From Brucella cytisi (lineage in GTDB: Bacteria > Pseudomonadota > Alphaproteobacteria > Rhizobiales > Rhizobiaceae): a stretch of DNA of 64,000 nt. Below are positions 60,176-64,000 of the stretch, one piece after another. The first letter of the stretch is position 1. Every line of letters begins with the position of its first letter. The notes below the pieces were generated by a model. It saw only the letters and a list, made by a program, of their open reading frames with translations, ran no database searches and was not told the origin of the DNA. A program made the position numbers and the translations under genes. The stretch covers positions 2,097,001 through 2,161,000 of the forward strand of contig JAAVLQ010000001.1 in NCBI GenBank assembly GCA_012103075.1, written 5' to 3'.

Positions 60176-60925
60176 TTAGATCTGCGTCAGTCCTCCGTCG
60201 ACGACAAGGTCTGTTCCCGTCGAGAAGCTGCTTTCGTCCGATGCAAGGAAAAGGGCTGCAGATGCCAGCTCTTCCGGGCGTCCCAGACGTCCCAGCGGCA
60301 CATAAGCGGCACTGTTCGTGCGATACGCCGCTGCTTCCTCCGGTGTTGTGACCTGCGACTCAATAATGGGAGTGTCTATCGGCCCGGGGCTTAGCGTGTT
60401 CACCCTTATCTTGTTTGCAAGTAGTTCCGCCGCCGCCGAACGCGCGAGAGATCGCACCGCCGCCTTCGTAGCATTATAGACGCTGTAGCCCGGCGTTCCC
60501 TTGCTTGTCATACATGTAGAAAGAAGAATGATCGCACCGCCGTCACGCATCACGGGAAGAGCTCCCCGGACGGTGAAGTATGTACCTTTCACATTGATAT
60601 CGAACATCTTGTCGAAGTGATCTTCCGAAGCATCGCGGATCGAACTCAATTCCACAACGCCGGCATTGGCGACAAGAATATCGAGACCACCCTCCTCATT
60701 CTGGACTGTTTCAAATAGCCGATCCAAGCTACCCAGATCGGATATGTCGGCCTGAATTGCCGTCGCACCTCGTCCCAGCTTATTTACGGCGGCTTCAAGT
60801 TCCGCCTTGCGACGACCAGCAATATAGACAGTCGCACCTTCCTTGATAAAGCGCTGTGCGATGGCAAATCCAATACCGCTGGAACCACCTGTGACAACGG
60901 CGACTTTGGAAACGAGCTTACCCAT
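60176..60925 (-). CDS. Short-chain dehydrogenase/reductase
   Basis: This intact 249-residue enzyme has the cofactor motif VTGGSSGIGFAIAQRF at residue 11, NAG (ILVANAGVVEL), active-site Ser and Tyr-x3-Lys (LLSTCMTSKGTPG, YSVYNATKAAVRSLA) and the C-terminal GTDLVVDGGLTQI. AGRRK after the second strand suggests NADP. GAGGA lies five bases before the ATG. It diverges from a LysR gene across 144 bases, so the LysR protein probably controls it. The substrate is unknown. Confidence 0.9.
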   Translation of the reverse strand: MGKLVSKVAVVTGGSSGIGFAIAQRFIKEGATVYIAGRRKAELEAAVNKLGRGATAIQADISDLGSLDRLFETVQNEEGGLDILVANAGVVELSSIRDASEDHFDKMFDINVKGTYFTVRGALPVMRDGGAIILLSTCMTSKGTPGYSVYNATKAAVRSLARSAAAELLANKIRVNTLSPGPIDTPIIESQVTTPEEAAAYRTNSAAYVPLGRLGRPEELASAALFLASDESSFSTGTDLVVDGGLTQI

Positions 60926-61069
60926 GAAATCCTCGCTTGGGTTCGTTGAACGACAGGAGCCGCAGGTCCATGAGCGATATTGCGCATACCCTGCCTGACA
61001 GCTAGATATGACGAACCCGTGGAGGTTTAAACTGAAGATCAACGCACAACCCTCGTGAGAAAACGCACC

Positions 61070-61972
61070 ATGGATCACTGGAATGAGGTTCGCATGTTTC
61101 TCGCGGTCGCTCAGGGCGGCACGGTTCGCGCTGCAGCAGATGCGTTAGACGTCAATCATGCCACGATCATACGTGGTATCAGTCGGCTGGAAGAAACACT
61201 GGAAACAAAACTGTTCGACAGGCTGGCATCCGGATACCGGCTTACGGATGCGGGAAGCGACATTGTTGAACTCGCAGGACAGATGGCGACAGCCTCATCC
61301 CAGATCGAGGCTCGGATTTTTGGGCGCGATCAGCGTGTCTCCGGGCCTCTGAGGTTCACGCTCCCGATTTCAATGGCGACTGACCTGCTGATGCCATCCC
61401 TCGCAGATTTCAAGGCCGCCTATCCAGACATTGGGCTGGAAATCCCGGGCTCGACGTCAATGATTAATCTCGTCAACCGCGAAGCTGATGTCGCTTTGCG
61501 TGTGGTCATTGGCGGGAAGACGCCACCCGACAATTTATACGGAACAAGACTCTGCCAATTCCATATGGCGTTCTACATTCATCGAAATCTGATGACACAA
61601 CCGTCACCAGCTTCCGCAACCTAGTTGCTGGGACCAAACGAAAATGTTCCATCAGATTGGGAGTCAGCGACCGGGATTAAAATGGCTGCAAATCCGGTCC
61701 GCTTTGCGGAGATAGGATCACAGTTTCAAGCAACGCGGGCTGGGATGGGCATCTCGTTTCTCCCATGCTTTCTTGGCGATAGCGAACCGAAACTCATCCG
61801 CGTACCCGGAACTGCCAGTTCCTGTGTAGGCGATATCTGGCTACTGACCCATAGCGATACCCGACAAACAAGGCGCGCCCGCCTGCTATGCGATCACGTG
61901 CGAAGGGGCAATACAGGGATTTGTGGGTCTATTGAATGGCCAAGCGATATCTTAGAGCGTTTCACCTTTTAA
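61070..61972 (+). pseudogene. LysR-family regulator, in-frame stop and IS630 insertion at its 3' end
   Basis: The N-terminal helix-turn-helix (WNEVRMFLAVAQGGTVRAAA, then LDVNHATIIRGISRLEETLE) and the effector domain (GPLRFTLPISMATDLLMPSL, GMGISFLPCFLGDSEPKLIR) are those of LysR regulators. A TAG at 61622-61624 interrupts the frame without changing it, and the last codons are supplied by the IS630 element that begins at 61955. Either substitution or sequencing error could explain the TAG. It diverges from the SDR gene, its likely target. Confidence 0.8.
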
Positions 61973-63002
61973 CGGAACCATATCCGGCGTTTTCCAAATA
62001 GTTTTGGCATTCGGCGGGCTGGATGGTTTCGACCAGCCTGCCGATATGACGCCATGTGTCTTCGATGGTGCGCTTTTGTGCATTTCTCATCCAATGCTTG
62101 ATCTTGGAAAAGGCTTGTTCGATCGGATTGAGGTCCGGCGAATAGGGTGGCAGGAACCAGAGCCGCGCGCCAGCGGCTTTGATCAATTGACGGATGGTTG
62201 CCGACTTATGGCTGCCGAGATTGTCCATGACGACAATGTCGCCCGGCTTGAGCACCGGGACCAACTGCTGCTCGACATAGGCGCGGAAACACTGGCCGTT
62301 CATCGGTCCGTCGAAGACACAGGGTGCTGTAAGCTGATCGTTTCTCAAAGCGCCCGGGAATGTCAGCGTGCGCCAGTGGCCATGCGGTGCAAATGCCCGC
62401 AGTCGCTTGCCTTTTGGACCCCAGCCTCTGATCGGCGACATGTTGGTCTTGATCCGGGTCTCATCAATGAAGACCAGCCGTTCGGGATCAAGGTGATTTT
62501 GCAGGGTCTTCCAGCGCTGTCTTTTGCGAGCGACGTCGGCACGAGCTTGCTCAAGGGCGAATAGTGTTTTTTTTTGAAGCGCAGCCCTTCACTGCGAATG
62601 AATTCCCAGATCGTATTGTGCGAGACGGAAATACCCCGCTCGGTCAACGCCGCCTTCAGGCCATGGAGTGTCAGGTGTGGGTTCTCGGCGAGCCGTTGCA
62701 CAATGATATCACGATGCGGTTCGAGTATCCGCTTGCGGTGGCCGCCCATCTTGCCGGGATGAACCGATCCGGTCGCACGATGGCGCTGGGACCATTTTAC
62801 GACTGAAGATGCGGCAATTTCAAACCGCGTCGCCACTGAACGAACGCTTTCGCCACTCAGCACGGCGGCAATAACGCGCTCTCGAAGATCATTCGATATC
62901 GGTGCGGTCATCCAACGCTGGCCTCCATCCAGCCAGCATCAGTGAATCAGAACAAAACTGATTTGGGAAGCGCATTCGATTCAGAGAAAAACGGAAACGC
63001 TC
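61955..63002 (-). mobile_element. IS630-family insertion sequence
   Basis: The ends GAGCGTTTCACC and (reverse complement) GAGCGTTTCCGT form the inverted repeats, and TA flanks both sides (61953-61954 and 63003-63004), as expected for IS630, which duplicates TA. Length is 1048 bases. The element carries one transposase in two overlapping frames and has inserted at the 3' end of the LysR gene. Confidence 0.88.
61962..62911 (-). CDS. IS630 transposase in two frames with an A9 slippery run
   Basis: The first frame ([20 protein letters not shown], helix-turn-helix [18 protein letters not shown]) runs to 62363; the second carries the catalytic domain with [31 protein letters not shown] and [20 protein letters not shown]. 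The switch from the first to the second frame is -1 and falls at a run of nine A on the minus strand (about 62567-62575). Some IS630 elements use such runs for programmed frameshifting, so the split may be natural. Confidence 0.85.
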
Positions 63003-63166
63003 TAGCAGGTCAGACACCGACATCCCCAGACATACAAGGGCAAACAACTCATGAGCGCTGAGCCAACAGATCGAGCAAATCGGTCAGTCGCTCGACGCAA
63101 TGCATTTTGAAGCAATCTGCTTTCCATCACACGGAGAATGACGCAGGCGAACTCTTCTCAATGGAG

Positions 63167-63194
63167 AAAAAAGCCCGGCTATAGCCGGGCCTTT
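63167..63194 (-). terminator. Terminator of carD
   Basis: GCCCGGCTATAGCCGGGC is followed by six T on the minus strand, 25 bases after the carD stop. Confidence 0.85.
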
Positions 63195-63218
63195 TGAAAG
63201 AAAGAGAAGTAAAGCTGC

Positions 63219-63806
63219 TTATGCCGCTTCAACTTCATCGTCATCGAGGTCCGCTTCAGCGTCGGCTTTGCCGCGCTTCGGTCCCTTGGCGAGATCGCTT
63301 CGATCAGACGAACAGCTTCGGTTTCCGAAAGCTTGTTCACGGCAGCGATTTCGCGCGCCATACGATCAAGGGCAGCTTCATAAAGCTGGCGTTCCGAATA
63401 AGACTGTTCCGGCTGGTTCTCAGCGCGGAAAAGATCGCGAACGACTTCCGAGATCGAGATCAGATCGCCGGAATTGATCTTTGCATCATATTCGGGCGCG
63501 GCGCGACCACATGGTACGCTTCACACGTGCGCGGCCCTGTACGACCTTGAGTGCACGTTCAACATAGTCGGTCTCCGACAGCTTGCGCATACCGATGGAA
63601 GCGGCTTTGGCAACCGGCACCTTCAGGCGCATCTTGTCTTTTTCGAAATCGATTACGAAAAGCTCGAGCTTGTGGCCTGCCACTTCCTGCTCTTCGATAG
63701 TGACGATCTGACCAACGCCATGAGCCGGATACACGATGGCCTCACCGGCCTTGAAACCGCCACGCGCTACTGGAGACTTTTTCTGCTGGGATGACATACG
63801 CTTCAT
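63219..63806 (-). CDS. carD: CarD-family transcriptional regulator (two frame breaks)
   Basis: The restored 195-residue protein has the N-terminal RNA polymerase-interacting Tudor-like domain (FKAGEAIVYPAHGVGQIVTI, then HKLELFVIDFEKDKMRLKVP) and the helical C-terminal DNA-binding part (YDAKINSGDLISISEVVRDL, then YSERQLYEAALDRMAREIAA). CarD-type proteins stabilise open promoter complexes. Breaks: an extra C near 63495 and a missing A near 63297; the corrected C-terminus is acidic (DLDDDEVEAA). The ATG at 63806 has GGGAG just upstream. Confidence 0.9.
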
Positions 63807-64000
63807 TACTCCCTGTTGTGCCCGGCGCGACCCGCCGGTTGACACATGATGTTCGACCGCGCTCCGGAGAAATGAAGCACGGAAGTTGTTTGTCGGCTTG
63901 GAACTGAAAACGTATCTGACGGCAAATCTAGCCGACCGGGTGTACGGTGAGGGGACGACGCCAAATCGCAATCATCTTCCCCGGTGCCATCAGCCCGGTA
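63807..64000. other. Region upstream of carD to window edge
   Basis: No supported gene is visible; this is probably the carD promoter region. Confidence 0.4.

Noticed and set aside
1-64000. CRISPR array, tRNA or rRNA genes, prophage
   Set aside because: No evenly spaced direct repeats, no cloverleaf with TTCRA arm, no rRNA segments and no phage structural genes were recognised.

Overview
This window looks like the chromosome of a Brucellaceae alphaproteobacterium, Brucella or the closely related Ochrobactrum group. That is inferred from protein families recognised by eye: the ruvC-ruvA-ruvB-ybgC order, OpgC, TrcR (DUF1013), DUF1465, DUF1192, DUF2312, IalB, class I fructose-bisphosphate aldolase, rhizobial L31 and L36, BioR with TTATCTATAA operators, and 6S RNA between zapA and the 5-formyl-THF cyclo-ligase. 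No database search was possible.

Layout. 1-3.3 kb: Holliday-junction genes ruvC-ruvA-ruvB running into ybgC, then DUF1465. 3.4-3.8 kb: a gene-free stretch with two CtrA-type boxes and a candidate small RNA. 3.8-9 kb: opgC, a ThiE-like gene, a Sel1-repeat protein, efp and an inositol monophosphatase. 9.4-13.8 kb: a MotA/ExbB-like and OmpA/MotB-like pair, an MsbA-type ABC exporter, rpmE. 13.9-18.6 kb: yebC, a biotin block (bioR, bioY, DUF1284) with three BioR boxes, terC and ymdB. 18.7-21.4 kb: cyclo-ligase, an SRPBCC membrane protein, 6S RNA, zapA, DUF4164. 21.7-31.6 kb: central carbon genes tkt, gap, pgk, a PQQ sugar dehydrogenase, class I aldolase and prpE. 31.7-33.8 kb: an SDR, small proteins and a WYL regulator. 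33.8-37.5 kb: an insertion scar in which an IS1182-type element is itself split by a second IS. 37.6-48.7 kb: trcR, quinone oxidoreductase, an MFS carrier, DUF465 proteins, purE-purK, rpmJ, a TPR protein, pyk and DUF2312. 48.7-52 kb: aldo/keto reductase, ABC-F, a glycine-zipper lipoprotein. 52.1-56.5 kb: thiamine salvage (thiamine pyrophosphokinase, TPP riboswitch, thiBPQ). 56.6-64 kb: an M48 lipoprotease, MOSC protein, rpoH, an SDR/LysR pair, an IS630 element and carD.

A dominating property is that well over half of the protein genes, including essential ones (tkt, pgk, efp, pyk, rpoH, trcR), are interrupted by one or a few single-base indels, mostly lost G/C or gained A/T in short homopolymers. 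All reading frames can be restored by one-base corrections to normal family lengths. I interpret this as sequencing or assembly error, not gene decay, and I annotate such genes over their full restored span with the break position noted.

The most interesting non-routine signals are: a TPP riboswitch carrying an inserted dispersed palindrome; a third BioR operator in front of terC plus a DUF1284 gene in the bioY operon; a candidate CtrA-linked small RNA; the nested IS elements with readable target duplications; a possible programmed -1 frameshift in the IS630 transposase; and a zapA reading frame whose ribosome-binding site points at an ATA codon.
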